From Desulfosporosinus sp. (GTDB lineage: Bacteria; Bacillota; Desulfitobacteriia; Desulfitobacteriales; Desulfitobacteriaceae): a stretch of DNA of 64,000 nucleotides. The position numbers and the translations under genes were made by a program. Shown here in pieces: positions 26,153-34,910 of the stretch. The stretch lies in NCBI GenBank assembly GCA_020692355.1, contig JAIMKP010000008.1, positions 16,049-80,048 on the forward strand. The letters are read 5' to 3'. Below the pieces are notes generated by a model. That model searched no databases. It was not told where the DNA came from and saw only the letters and a program-made list of their open reading frames with translations. Each line of letters opens with the position of its first letter. The first letter of the stretch is position 1.

Positions 26153-26903
26153 GCATTGTTCCATGCATTTTAAGGGCTTAAAAGCCGTTCAGGACTTTAC
26201 GCTGGATTTGGAAGAAGGGGAATTAGTAGGGCTCATCGGCCCCAATGGCGCGGGAAAGACCACCGTTTTCAATATGCTAACCGGTGTTTATGTTCCCACA
26301 GAGGGAAAAATCTTTTTCCAGGGCCAGGAGATTACTGAATCCAAGGCCTGGCAGATTAACCAGGGTGGGATTGCCCGGACCTTCCAAAACATCCGCCTCT
26401 TTGGTGACATGACTGTGCTCGATAACATTCGGGTTGCGTTGAGCTTCCGCATCAAGTACAAAATGCTCGATGCCGTCCTACGCTGGGCGAAGTACGAAAA
26501 AGAAGAGACCCGGGTCATTGAAGAGAGTATGGAATTACTGCGGCTTTTTCACCTGGATGGAAAACAGCATTTCTTAGCCAAGAACCTTCCCTACGGAGAA
26601 CAGCGGCGTTTGGAAATCGCCCGGGCCTTGGCAACCAAGCCCAAGCTCTTGCTTCTGGATGAGCCCGCGGCTGGGATGAACCATAAAGAGAGCGAAGAAC
26701 TGATGCAACTCATCCGTTGGATTCGTGAACATTTCAATCTGACCATTCTGCTTATTGAACACCATATGCCGGTTGTGATGGGGATTTGCGAACGGATTAA
26801 GGTGCTTGACTTCGGCCAGACCATCGCCGAAGGGACGCCGCTGGAGATACAAAGCAACAAGCGGGTCATCGAGGCGTACCTGGGTGAGGAGGTGGAGGAC
26901 TAA
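26133..26903 (+). CDS. livG: Branched-chain amino acid ABC transporter ATPase LivG
   Basis: 256-residue ATPase. Walker A GPNGAGKTT, the long LivG insert with IARTFQNIRLFGDMTVLDN, a degenerate signature (LPYGEQRR), Walker [13 protein letters not shown], and the His switch in LLIEHHM. The ATG at 26133 follows GAGGAGGTG and lies 20 bp inside livM. Confidence 0.93.
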   Translation: MPLLHAEHCSMHFKGLKAVQDFTLDLEEGELVGLIGPNGAGKTTVFNMLTGVYVPTEGKIFFQGQEITESKAWQINQGGIARTFQNIRLFGDMTVLDNIRVALSFRIKYKMLDAVLRWAKYEKEETRVIEESMELLRLFHLDGKQHFLAKNLPYGEQRRLEIARALATKPKLLLLDEPAAGMNHKESEELMQLIRWIREHFNLTILLIEHHMPVVMGICERIKVLDFGQTIAEGTPLEIQSNKRVIEAYLGEEVED

Positions 26904-27616
26904 TGTCTTTTTTGGAAGTTGAGAATCTAGAAGTAACCTATGGCGCCATTACCGCTTTAAGGGATGTGTCTTTCAGCGTAGAACAGGGCGAAATTGTTAC
27001 CTTGGTGGGAGCCAACGGGGCCGGTAAAACCACGGCCCTCCGTACCATTACCGGAATGGTAGCCCCGAGCAAGGGACGGGTGATCTTTGAAGGCAAGGAT
27101 CTCTTGAAAGTCAAGGCCCATAACATTGTAGCGAGTGGGGTGACCCATGTGCCGGAAGGCCGGGGGATGTTTGGGAACCTCACCGTCATGGAAAATATGG
27201 AGTTGGCGACCTGGACGCGCCGCAAGGACAAGGGCCAGCTAAAAAAAGACTTCGACAGGGTCTTTTCCCTCTTTCCGCGCCTGGCTGAACGGAAAAGCCA
27301 AAAGTCTGCCACGCTTTCCGGCGGGGAGCAGCAAATGCTGGCGGTCGCGCGGGCCTTGATGTCCAAGGGGCGGCTGATGCTTTTAGATGAGCCTTCCATG
27401 GGACTCGCTCCGATTCTGGTGAAGGAGATCTTTCGTATTCTGGTGGACATCAATCGCCAGGGAACAACGTTGCTCCTGGTCGAGCAAAACGCCCATATGG
27501 CCTTGAAGATTGCCCATCGGGCTTATGTATTGGAAACCGGACATGTGGTGATGCAGGGTTCAGCTCAGGAACTTGCGAAGGATTCCCGAATTAGAGAGGC
27601 CTACTTGGGAGGGTAG
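26903..27616 (+). CDS. livF: Branched-chain amino acid ABC transporter ATPase LivF
   Basis: 237-residue ATPase with Walker A GANGAGKTT, THVPEGRGMFGNLTVMENM, signature LSGGEQQM, Walker B LMLLDEPSMGLAP and the LivF-type LLVEQN (Gln after Glu in the switch region). Its ATG shares one base with the livG stop. Last gene of the operon. Confidence 0.93.
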   Translation: MSFLEVENLEVTYGAITALRDVSFSVEQGEIVTLVGANGAGKTTALRTITGMVAPSKGRVIFEGKDLLKVKAHNIVASGVTHVPEGRGMFGNLTVMENMELATWTRRKDKGQLKKDFDRVFSLFPRLAERKSQKSATLSGGEQQMLAVARALMSKGRLMLLDEPSMGLAPILVKEIFRILVDINRQGTTLLLVEQNAHMALKIAHRAYVLETGHVVMQGSAQELAKDSRIREAYLGG

Positions 27617-27680
27617 GTTGGGAATTCATTCAAGCTTAGAAAACAAATGGTTCACGCAGAAGCAAATTACCGGATATAAG

Positions 27681-27708
27681 GGCTCCCTGGCTGATAGCAC
27701 GGGGAGCC
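27681..27708 (+). terminator. Hairpin after livF
   Basis: GGCTCCC / GGGGAGCC stem about 65 bp after livF. The following sequence GAATTACATTTT has only a weak T tract. Confidence 0.45.
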
Positions 27709-27794
27709 GAATTACATTTTATAAAGAAATTCAGGGATGCTCATTCGTCACCTAGATTTTGAAGCTCGCTATTTCAATGGAGAGTATAGTGCTT

Positions 27795-28877
27795 TTAAAG
27801 TATGAAGATGACCACAAAATATAAAAGCATGAGCACCGATCCTACTGGCACTCCAAGTCTTGCCCATTCCTTACTGCTTATTTTCAGTTTATGCGCCGAT
27901 ATTATATTCGGAATATTCCCTGGGATTAGCATACCTCCACTTATTAAGAGCCCTAAAAGTACTGCTTTTATTTGTACAGGGGCCATCTTTATGCTTATTT
28001 CTGCCGCAGCTAATGTGGCATTGTCCAAAACTGCAGATATCATATTTATAAAATAAAGAATTTTACTGTTAAGGTTGATTATATAGGTATCAATAAATGG
28101 CTTAAAGCCAGCACCTAAAAGTTCAAGTGCAAAGATAAATATAAATATCTTTAACGACCTTAGGAAAACTTCGGGGTAAGTTTCGTTGGGAATATCGGTA
28201 TCAAGGAAATAAAAATCATCCGTATGTTCCGTAAGTTCTTGTTCCTTGTCATAGACGGTAAATTTATTATGTATTTTTACATTACCTTTCTTAACTATAA
28301 CAGCTCCTAACAGACCCATCAGAATTATTCCGGATAAAATATAAATTCCTAGAGCACTCGCTAAATACCAAAAGTCCGCATGAAGCTTTGAGACAACTAT
28401 TGTTGATAATGGTTCTCCAATAGGTGTTAACACTGCGCCAAGGCCTATGGAAAAACAAGCAAGTATAACGATGTTGATTTTATCCTTTCGGCCAATTGGC
28501 ATTGCATTTACAATTTCAACTAATAATAGAGCTGCAATAATAGCAGTAATTATGCTTGAGGCGAGTCCGAGGATAACTATAATTAAAAAAACGAATACTT
28601 TTAAGGGTATTTTTGTTAAAATGTTATTGATAGTACCCTTAACTCTATCTTTTAAAAACATAAAGATAAGCCCTGCTATTAGTACTGCAAAGGTTATAAA
28701 ATAAATTAACTTATTTTCAAGGACTTCTAAAATTAAATTAACACTTAAAACCCCGGATACTATTGTAGCTAAAAGTCCCATTGAAAAGAGGAAAATTTCA
28801 AGATTGTGCTCTACTTTCTTAACGACAAAAGGAAGTACCAGGACCATTAAAAGTATAATCCCTAATCCGATAAACAT
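27795..28877 (-). CDS. DUF1646 family membrane protein (putative cation transporter)
   Basis: About 360 residues with 10-11 membrane helices and a central hydrophilic loop (about 210-240). Motifs PIGEPLSTIVVSKLH and ISAVLDNATLAAAEIS match the DUF1646 family, distantly related to ArsB/NhaD-type ion transporters. The ATG at 28877 follows GTGGGGGG; a GTG four codons earlier is the alternative. The gene is markedly AT-rich compared with both neighbours and stands alone, convergent with livF, which suggests recent acquisition. The transported ion is unknown. Confidence 0.8.
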   Translation of the reverse strand: MFIGLGIILLMVLVLPFVVKKVEHNLEIFLFSMGLLATIVSGVLSVNLILEVLENKLIYFITFAVLIAGLIFMFLKDRVKGTINNILTKIPLKVFVFLIIVILGLASSIITAIIAALLLVEIVNAMPIGRKDKINIVILACFSIGLGAVLTPIGEPLSTIVVSKLHADFWYLASALGIYILSGIILMGLLGAVIVKKGNVKIHNKFTVYDKEQELTEHTDDFYFLDTDIPNETYPEVFLRSLKIFIFIFALELLGAGFKPFIDTYIINLNSKILYFINMISAVLDNATLAAAEISIKMAPVQIKAVLLGLLISGGMLIPGNIPNIISAHKLKISSKEWARLGVPVGSVLMLLYFVVIFIL

Positions 28878-28889
28878 TAAGCCCCCCAC

Positions 28890-29153
28890 TTTCTTGTTAA
28901 ATAGTCAACATTGTTCTCGCAATAACCATCGCTCTATGTCATTATCCGAGTTTTCTGTCCCCTATTACTTCGCCGTTTTTCGTTTAATTCCTCCTATCCT
29001 TATGAATTCCCTTTCATGCATTTATATAATATACTGTTGTGCTGCGATGAGCATTTGCGTACGGGGAAAATCTGTCATGGTTTTAGAGCATAAATTTTGT
29101 GTGCGAGAGGATAATAACTAAGAAAACTTTATGCATAAGGGGGAACGATAATC
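28890..29153 (+). promoter_or_regulatory. Intergenic region upstream of Mn catalase
   Basis: A perfect TATAAT occurs at 29025-29030 without a good -35 hexamer at the usual distance. Nothing else was recognised here. The gene itself has an AAGGGGGAACG site before its TTG start. Confidence 0.35.
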
Positions 29154-29960
29154 TTGTTCAAACATGTCAAAGATATGGAATACACGGTTCATGTTGACAA
29201 GCCCGATCCCAGATTCGCCATCCTTCTGTTGGAGCAGTTTGGTGGAGGCAATGGGGAGTTAACGGCTGCAATGCAGTATTTTTCCCAGAGTTTAGGCTGC
29301 AACGACCCGAAAATCAGGGATATGCTTCAGGATATAGCCGCTGAAGAACTGAGCCATTTAGAAATGGTGGGCGAAGCCTTAGCCATGCTCGTAGGTGGGG
29401 TTAATAATATTCCGAAAGATTTTCCGGCTAACCACATGGCACTGCTAGGAGGTGGACCACTTCTAACCAATTCAGGAGGCGAACCCTGGACAGCCAATTA
29501 CGTTAATTCTAACGGGGATATTTATACCGATCTCACGTCGAACACTGGGGCTGAACTCAGGGCCAAACTAATTTACGAGCGCCTTTTGCAACAGACGGAT
29601 GATGCCGGCGTCAAAGACATGATTCGATTCCTTTTAAGCCGTGAGGAGTCCCATAATTTCTCCTTTATGCAGGCGATTAGCGCCTTGCAAGGAACCGGTG
29701 TGGATAAGGACTTCCGGGATTCAGACTTCTCCAAGAAGTACATGAATATGTCGACCGGTCAGGGAGACAGCCGCGGGCCTTGGAACCAAGGCAATGGCAT
29801 CTCTTATGAGACAGATCCAAACGTGCGTTACGGTGGACCTGCTCAGTATGGAAAAGACCCAGCTCCTGCCGGAAACCGGGAAGTGGCCCCTGGTTATAAC
29901 GACAATACTCGGAACAACCCGTCCTACAATCAGTCCCAACCGCCGGGACAGCAGCATTAA
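29154..29960 (+). CDS. Manganese catalase (CotJC-like)
   Basis: 268-residue dimanganese catalase that breaks down hydrogen peroxide. Probable metal ligands are Glu35 (GGGNGELTAAM), Glu65 and His68 (AEELSHLE), Glu142 (IYERLL) and His167 (REESHNFSF). The last 65 residues are rich in Gly, Pro, Asn and Gln and probably disordered. It resembles spore-coat CotJC proteins but has no cotJA/JB neighbours. Confidence 0.92.
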   Translation: MFKHVKDMEYTVHVDKPDPRFAILLLEQFGGGNGELTAAMQYFSQSLGCNDPKIRDMLQDIAAEELSHLEMVGEALAMLVGGVNNIPKDFPANHMALLGGGPLLTNSGGEPWTANYVNSNGDIYTDLTSNTGAELRAKLIYERLLQQTDDAGVKDMIRFLLSREESHNFSFMQAISALQGTGVDKDFRDSDFSKKYMNMSTGQGDSRGPWNQGNGISYETDPNVRYGGPAQYGKDPAPAGNREVAPGYNDNTRNNPSYNQSQPPGQQH

Positions 29961-29991
29961 GTATTTTCCTGGCAAATTAGGCCGAAAATTA

Positions 29992-30014
29992 GTGAACTCG
30001 TTCAACTAAAGTTG
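29992..30014 (-). repeat. Truncated copy of the IS605-like right end
   Basis: The 23 bases starting GTGAACTCGTTCAACTAAAG are identical to one end of the structured element at 51528. The rest of the element is absent here. Confidence 0.7.
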
Positions 30015-30032
30015 GATCAAGGAGGGATGAAT

Positions 30033-30539
30033 ATGGCATGGCGCGAATCGCGGACAATGCAAGTTGTTTGGACCATTTTACGGGTTTATGTTGGATGGGA
30101 ATGGTTTACTGCAGGGCTGGATAAAGTATTCGGACCTAGTTCTGCGGTTTGGGTTGGGCCTAAAGCAGGTACCGCAGTCACTGGGTTTCTGAAGGGGGCT
30201 CTAGCCAAAACAGCTGGGACACATCCGGATGTCCAATGGTGGTATGCCGCCTTCGTTAACAATGTGGCCTTGCCGAATGCTACCGCTTTTAGTTATTTAG
30301 TGGCTTGGGGTGAGGTGTTGATTGGCTTGGGTTTGATTATCGGTTTCCTTACTACTGTGGCGCTTTTAGCAGCTGTCTTTCTTAATCTCAATTATCTTTT
30401 TGCTGGAACTGTGAGTACGAATCCACTGGATCTATTCTGGGAAGCCCTGTTACTATGGGCTGGGGCAGCTGCTTACTATTGGGGGGTTGATCGGATATTC
30501 ATTCCGCGATGGAAGAAATTCAGGCTCAATAAGATCTAG
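30033..30539 (+). CDS. DoxX family membrane protein
   Basis: 168 residues, four predicted helices, with the DoxX-type RVYVGWEWFTAGLDKVFGP start and AWGEVLIGLGLIIGF. The ATG at 30033 is 6 bases after AAGGAGGG. Some DoxX proteins work in thiosulfate/quinone or redox stress systems; placement after the catalase would suit a redox role, but that is inference. Confidence 0.85.
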   Translation: MAWRESRTMQVVWTILRVYVGWEWFTAGLDKVFGPSSAVWVGPKAGTAVTGFLKGALAKTAGTHPDVQWWYAAFVNNVALPNATAFSYLVAWGEVLIGLGLIIGFLTTVALLAAVFLNLNYLFAGTVSTNPLDLFWEALLLWAGAAAYYWGVDRIFIPRWKKFRLNKI

Positions 30540-30569
30540 GCAGGCCACTGTACTTAGATCATCCGAAAG

Positions 30570-30609
30570 AATTGCTGCCGAACCCTTGGGGACGGCAGCA
30601 ATTCTTTTT
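30570..30609. terminator. Terminator between doxX and trmO
   Basis: An 11-bp perfect stem (AATTGCTGCCG / CGGCAGCAATT) with a 12-nt loop, followed by CTTTTTG on the plus strand. The reverse direction ends in TTCTTTC and may also work. Confidence 0.85.
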
Positions 30610-30631
30610 GTCGTAATGACTATTTTGGAAT

Positions 30632-31246
30632 CTAATCTTTATGGCTGGCTGCGGAGCGTTTTAACCTTATTTTTATTGGGCTGTGTGAGTGAGAGGGCCC
30701 GTGCGATCCGTGGGTGTGGCTATGCCCATGATGAGAGTGGGAGTGCTCACCGTCCTCAGCGTGTTCGTGGATGAGGCCCAACATATGGGCAACCAAATGA
30801 TCCTTGTCTTCCAGATCATCATACCAGCCATCATTGGCATCTTTTTTCAAATCAAGCACTCGGACATAAGGTTTAATATCGAGCAATGGTGTACCGTTGA
30901 ATACATCAATTCCCGTGATCACGATTTCATTGCCGCTGATTTCTTTCACCTCTACAATGCTTAAGCCGATGGGATTGGGCCGGTTTTCTGAGCGGCTGGC
31001 GAAAAGCCCTACTTCGAACTCGGGTGCCCAGGATGGTGTGATCTTCAGGACTGGAGATTCTGCTTTATCAAGGTAATAGAGGACGTAGATGTATTTGTAG
31101 GAATCCAAGCGCGCCAGAGCCTCTTGGTATTCCGGGGCCACGCTCAACCAGAATTCGCCGGGCGCATCGGCCAGCGGTTGGTGGGGTGCGTTTAGAGAGA
31201 AATAAGGGGTATGAATGGTGCCAATGGGTTGAAATGTGATGTCCAT
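30632..31246 (-). CDS. trmO: tRNA (t6A37) N6-methyltransferase TrmO with His-rich tail
   Basis: 204 residues. The TrmO/YaeB beta-barrel core shows the N-terminal PIGTIHTPY, FASRSENRPNPIGLSIVEV and PLLDIKPYV, which bind SAM and form the dimer. It methylates t6A37 in threonine tRNAs. After the core comes a tail of about 40 residues containing some 12 His (HEHAEDGEHSHSHHGHSHTH), not part of the usual enzyme, and likely able to bind Ni or Zn. Confidence 0.9.
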   Translation of the reverse strand: MDITFQPIGTIHTPYFSLNAPHQPLADAPGEFWLSVAPEYQEALARLDSYKYIYVLYYLDKAESPVLKITPSWAPEFEVGLFASRSENRPNPIGLSIVEVKEISGNEIVITGIDVFNGTPLLDIKPYVRVLDLKKDANDGWYDDLEDKDHLVAHMLGLIHEHAEDGEHSHSHHGHSHTHGSHGPSHSHSPIKIRLKRSAASHKD

Positions 31247-31433
31247 GGGAAATCCTCCTTATCTTTGCCTTACCATTATCTTAATCGGAAAATGGAATTT
31301 GCGCAATCATCTTGGGTGTCTGGAACTTGACGGATGAAAAAGCCTTGCCAACGGTAGAATCGACTCGCTCAATAACCTTGCTCTTTCTGGGTGGGGTCAT
31401 ATAATGAAGTCAAGAGGAAGGGAGGGCTGTAGC

Positions 31434-32111
31434 ATGCAGGCTTATAAGGTTAAAATGAATACCAATGGTGAAGTTGTTCTACCGCTGGAACTTCGTGATG
31501 AGCTGGGTTTGCTCCCAGAAGATAGTCTGGAATTAAAGGTCGATACTCAGGGAGCCCTCCTTGTTCGGACGGCTGAACGCTCGGCTGGGCCCTTGGCCGA
31601 TTTTTTCGAGGATTTGATTCTGGCGGATTTGCGTTGTGACGGCTGTTCGGGAGATGTCCTAAGAGCTCGGTTTTTGGAACGGAAGGTTCAGTTGAGCCAC
31701 AGCATCGACCGCCTGGTTCAGGAGGGCCATCGGGCGCAGCGGCACCGGCAGGCCCCACCTTGGCGGGAGGTTCCGGAATTAAAGCAGTTCATGGTGGCGG
31801 AAGAAGAAAACGGAAGTTATCAGGTGCTAGTGACTTCTCGAGCGGAGCGGGAATTTCGTCCCTTGCCAGAGAAGATTGTTAAACAGGCAGCCATCGTGCT
31901 GGAAAGTCTGGAATGGGATCCGACCGTCTACAAACGCCTGAGGGGTCCCTATTATGAGACATACCGAGTTGCCTTTTATGATGAAGGGCCCGAGCATTAC
32001 CGGATTCTTTATGCGGTCTTTCGCCCGGAACAGGTGGTGACAATTCTGAGCATAGGGGAGCGGCATAAGCTCTATGACCATTTGAAGGCTTTTGCCTCGG
32101 CGAAAAACTAA
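31434..32111 (+). CDS. AbrB-domain/RelE-ParE-like fusion (antitoxin-toxin in one chain)
   Basis: 225 residues. Residues 1-50 form a swapped-hairpin AbrB/MazE-type DNA-binding domain (VKMNTNGEVVLPLELRDELG). A Cys-containing helical linker follows. The C-terminal 90 residues have the RelE/ParE layout: VLVTSRAEREFRPLPEKI, WDPTVYKRLRGPYYETYRV, and a final YRILYAV ... ILSIGERHKLYDHL. The ATG at 31434 follows GGAGGG. No separate partner gene is present. Whether the toxin domain is active or the protein is only a regulator cannot be seen. Confidence 0.8.
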   Translation: MQAYKVKMNTNGEVVLPLELRDELGLLPEDSLELKVDTQGALLVRTAERSAGPLADFFEDLILADLRCDGCSGDVLRARFLERKVQLSHSIDRLVQEGHRAQRHRQAPPWREVPELKQFMVAEEENGSYQVLVTSRAEREFRPLPEKIVKQAAIVLESLEWDPTVYKRLRGPYYETYRVAFYDEGPEHYRILYAVFRPEQVVTILSIGERHKLYDHLKAFASAKN

Positions 32112-32127
32112 AGGACGTTGTTCAGTA

Positions 32128-32182
32128 AAAAAACCTCTTACCTTGAGTTCGTTTTCCACGAACCAGGGTAGGAGGTTTTTGT
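32128..32182. terminator. Terminator after the AbrB-RelE fusion
   Basis: A long hairpin pairs AACCTCTTACCTTG with CAGGGTAGGAGGTT (two G-U pairs) and holds an inner GTTCG/CGAAC stem; poly-A and poly-T flanks make it bidirectional. Confidence 0.85.
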
Positions 32183-32203
32183 TGGGATAGACACATTAAC
32201 GTG

Positions 32204-32219
32204 TGGCATGAGTTTTGCA
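32204..32219 (+). promoter_or_regulatory. Sigma-54 (-24/-12) promoter for the first thiolase operon
   Basis: TGGCATG-AGTT-TTGCA matches the sigma-54 consensus with GG and GC exactly 12 bases apart. Transcription would start about 100 bases before the thiolase ATG, which supports the chosen start. No TGTAT-N7-ATACA activator site was found upstream of it. Confidence 0.75.
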
Positions 32220-32329
32220 TGAAAATCCAGGTAGCGATTGAAATGGCCGCAGTACGGAGTTTATCAGAAAGGGGACCAGTTAAAGAAGGAATATGCCCTG
32301 TAAGGGTATTTTGGGAAGGGGAAGATGGT

Positions 32330-33523
32330 ATGCAAGAAGCCGTCATCGTTGGTGGAGTACGGACAGCGATCGGTCGTGTTGGAGGCACGCTCAAGGATGT
32401 GGATGTTGATTTTTTGGCAGCCAAAGTGATCCGCGAAGTTTTGAATCGTACCGGAGTATCGGATAATGCGGTGGATGAGGTGATCTTTGGACATACGAAA
32501 CAAAGCAGTGATAACCCTAATCTGGCGCGTTTGGCTCTGTTGAGGGCGGGAATGCCGATTGAGGTTCCGGCGTATACCGTGCATCGTCAGTGCGGTTCCG
32601 GTCTTACAGCAGTCAACAATGCGGTTCAGAGTCTGTGGTGCGGAACCGCGGATGTCGTGCTGGCCGGCGGGGCTGAGAGTATGAGTACGGCTCCCTATTA
32701 TCTGCGGCAAGCTCGGTATGGCTACCGCATAGGGCCGGGGGAAATTATCGATTCGAATACAGAAAGCCAGCCACGCTGCCAGCCCATTGAGACCTATGGA
32801 CGCTTGACGATGGGTTTAACAGCGGAAAATTTAGCGGACAAATATCAGATTAGCCGGACGGAGCAGGACGAGTTTGCCTTAATGAGCCAGGAACGGGCCA
32901 GTCGCGCCATCCGCGAAGGAGTGTTTAAAAAGGAGATAGTTCCGTACGAGATTCCGTCCAAAAAAGGGACGATTATTTTTGATACGGATGAACACCCGCG
33001 TGAAACAACGATGGAGGCTCTCGGCAATTTAGAACCCGTTTTCAAAAAGGGAGGGAGCGTCACGGCCGGGAATTCCAGTGGGCGCAATGATGCGGCAGCC
33101 GCCGTGATTCTCATGAGTGCGTCGAAGGCGATGGCGATGGGACTTAAGCCTCTGGCCCGGGTGGTGAGTTTTGCGGCTAAAGGGGTGCCTCCGGAAATTA
33201 TGGGGATCGGACCTGTTCCGGCAACTCAGGCGGCCCTTAAAGATGCGGGGTTGACGCTGGAGCAAATGGATCGCATTGAACTCAATGAAGCCTTCGCAGC
33301 ACAATCTTTAGCGGTTTTCCGGGAGTTGGGGCTTGATCCGGAAAAGACGAACGTGAATGGCGGAGCGATTGCTTTGGGCCACCCCTTGGGGGCCACGGGA
33401 ACGATTATCCTCGTGAAGCTTCTAAATGAGTTGCAACGGACAGGTGGAAGATACGGCTTGGCTACCCTTTGTATCGGTGGAGGGCAGGGGATTTCCACCA
33501 TCGTTGAGAATTTACAGCGATAG
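32330..33523 (+). CDS. Acetyl-CoA C-acyltransferase (thiolase) 1
   Basis: 397-residue thiolase. The nucleophile Cys88 lies in VHRQCGSGLTAVN; the His of NGGAIALGHPLGATGT and the Cys of CIGGGQG complete the active site. It splits 3-ketoacyl-CoA with CoA or runs in reverse. The ATG at 32330 has a GGAAGGGGAAG site. A sigma-54 promoter lies upstream, and the iron-sulfur cassette begins 200 bp downstream. It is clearly paralogous to the thiolase at 54.7 kb. Confidence 0.93.
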   Translation: MQEAVIVGGVRTAIGRVGGTLKDVDVDFLAAKVIREVLNRTGVSDNAVDEVIFGHTKQSSDNPNLARLALLRAGMPIEVPAYTVHRQCGSGLTAVNNAVQSLWCGTADVVLAGGAESMSTAPYYLRQARYGYRIGPGEIIDSNTESQPRCQPIETYGRLTMGLTAENLADKYQISRTEQDEFALMSQERASRAIREGVFKKEIVPYEIPSKKGTIIFDTDEHPRETTMEALGNLEPVFKKGGSVTAGNSSGRNDAAAAVILMSASKAMAMGLKPLARVVSFAAKGVPPEIMGIGPVPATQAALKDAGLTLEQMDRIELNEAFAAQSLAVFRELGLDPEKTNVNGGAIALGHPLGATGTIILVKLLNELQRTGGRYGLATLCIGGGQGISTIVENLQR

Positions 33524-33723
33524 GTTCTGGAGATGTGAGCAGATAGGGAATTGCGAAGTCCCCCAAAGTGTTTCTTTTTGGGAAACCTGTTTCCTATGTA
33601 AACAGTGAACTCAAACCTTGAGTGGCTGCAGCCTAACGCAATTTTAAAAACAGGGATGCCTGGGCTCATTAATACTTGCAGCTGAGTTCAGTGGGATGAT
33701 GAAGGATGAAGGAGGAAAAGAAG

Positions 33724-34563
33724 ATGTGCTGGTTATGCGAAAAGTATGGAGATAGTGAAGGAGGACGATGGTATCTCAATCCGGAGAACTATGCCCGGCG
33801 CTTGTACAAGGTGCGCAAGGCGACGGAAGAAGCCTCGGGAGCGGATGCCGATCCGCAATCGGCAGGGATGGGTGCCGGCGCGATTGCGGAACTGATCAAG
33901 GCTCGGATTGCCGAAGATCCTGAATGGGAGAAAGAAGTCAGGGATGAGGCCTTGGAGCATGCCTATCAAACGCATTTTGCCCAGGTAGTGACCGTTGACG
34001 AGTTTATGCAGATTCTGGATACGGCTTACCCTTTGGTTAAAATGACCTGTGGCTGCCGCAGGGTTCAACGGGGAATGCCTGATGAAGAAAATTTCACCTG
34101 CATGGGGATTGGCCCAGGGATGTACAAATGGGAACGCTGGCCCGAGACTTATCGCGGCGGAGTCGAATTTATGACCCCTGAAGAAGCTAAAGAATGGGCC
34201 TTAATCAATCACAAACAAGGTCGCGTTCAGACGATTGATGTGTTCGGTACCCCTTACATCGGGGGGCTTTGTCAGTGTGAATATCCTGGCTGCGTAGCCG
34301 TGCGTAACCGGGTGGATTATGATTTCAAGTTCTTGCTCAAGGGACATAGCGTGGCCAAAGTGGATCGGGACAAATGTACAGGCTGCAAATCCTGCTTGAA
34401 CCGCTGCCAATTTAAGGCGCTGAACTTGGAGGTATACACAAACAAGGCTTACATTGATTTGGATACGTGTTTTGGTTGTGGCTTATGTGCAACAGCGTGT
34501 CCCGTGGACGCGATCAACTTGTTGGATCGGGAAAGCCTGCCAGGGCTCGCCAATAATTGGTAA
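33724..34563 (+). CDS. Multi-cysteine iron-sulfur protein (two C-terminal 4Fe-4S motifs), function unknown
   Basis: 279 residues. It begins MCWLCEKYGD with a CxxC. A central domain has CGC (MTCGCRR), a lone Cys (FTCMGIG) and CQCEYPGC, and the C-terminus carries two ferredoxin clusters (CTGCKSCLNRC and CFGCGLCATAC). A helical stretch (about 40-100) separates the first pair from the rest. The ATG at 33724 has AAGGAGG 8 bases upstream. It could be an electron-transfer or oxidoreductase component working with the ferredoxin encoded next; I do not recognise a defined function. Confidence 0.7.
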   Translation: MCWLCEKYGDSEGGRWYLNPENYARRLYKVRKATEEASGADADPQSAGMGAGAIAELIKARIAEDPEWEKEVRDEALEHAYQTHFAQVVTVDEFMQILDTAYPLVKMTCGCRRVQRGMPDEENFTCMGIGPGMYKWERWPETYRGGVEFMTPEEAKEWALINHKQGRVQTIDVFGTPYIGGLCQCEYPGCVAVRNRVDYDFKFLLKGHSVAKVDRDKCTGCKSCLNRCQFKALNLEVYTNKAYIDLDTCFGCGLCATACPVDAINLLDRESLPGLANNW

Positions 34564-34577
34564 GGGAGGAAAAGAAG

Positions 34578-34895
34578 ATGCGGGATATGATCGCTCAGAT
34601 CAATATTGATTATGATCTCTGCCAAGATCCGCTGGTCTGTCGCGGATGCTTGACGGTCTGCCCCACGGTGGTATTTGTCTGTGGGCCAACGAAGATATGG
34701 AAGTTTCGGGAGACCGATACCAAGGAGTACAAGGTGGTAGCCCGCTACATTGACAAATGTTCGGGCTGTGGGGATTGTGAGAAAGCTTGTCCTACCGGTG
34801 CGTTAAAGCTAGGCTTTATCAGCCGGGCTGAGTTGAGAGATCGCTTTCGGGCGGAGAGAGCTGCAAAGTTGGCTGCTCAGCAGATCCAAGAGTGA
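34578..34895 (+). CDS. 4Fe-4S ferredoxin-type protein
   Basis: 105 residues with a non-standard first cluster motif (CQDPLVCRGCLTVCP) and a standard second one (CSGCGDCEKACP). A charged Arg/Ala-rich helix ends the protein. The ATG follows GGGAGGAAAAG, 14 bp after the preceding gene. Probably the electron carrier of the same cassette. Confidence 0.8.
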   Translation: MRDMIAQINIDYDLCQDPLVCRGCLTVCPTVVFVCGPTKIWKFRETDTKEYKVVARYIDKCSGCGDCEKACPTGALKLGFISRAELRDRFRAERAAKLAAQQIQE

Positions 34896-34910
34896 AAGGA
34901 GTGTTAGCAG

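Noticed and set aside
33540-33700. Terminator or small gene between thiolase 1 and the Fe-S cassette
   Set aside because: Only an imperfect CCCCAAA/TTTTGGG pairing was found, with no T tract and no credible frame.
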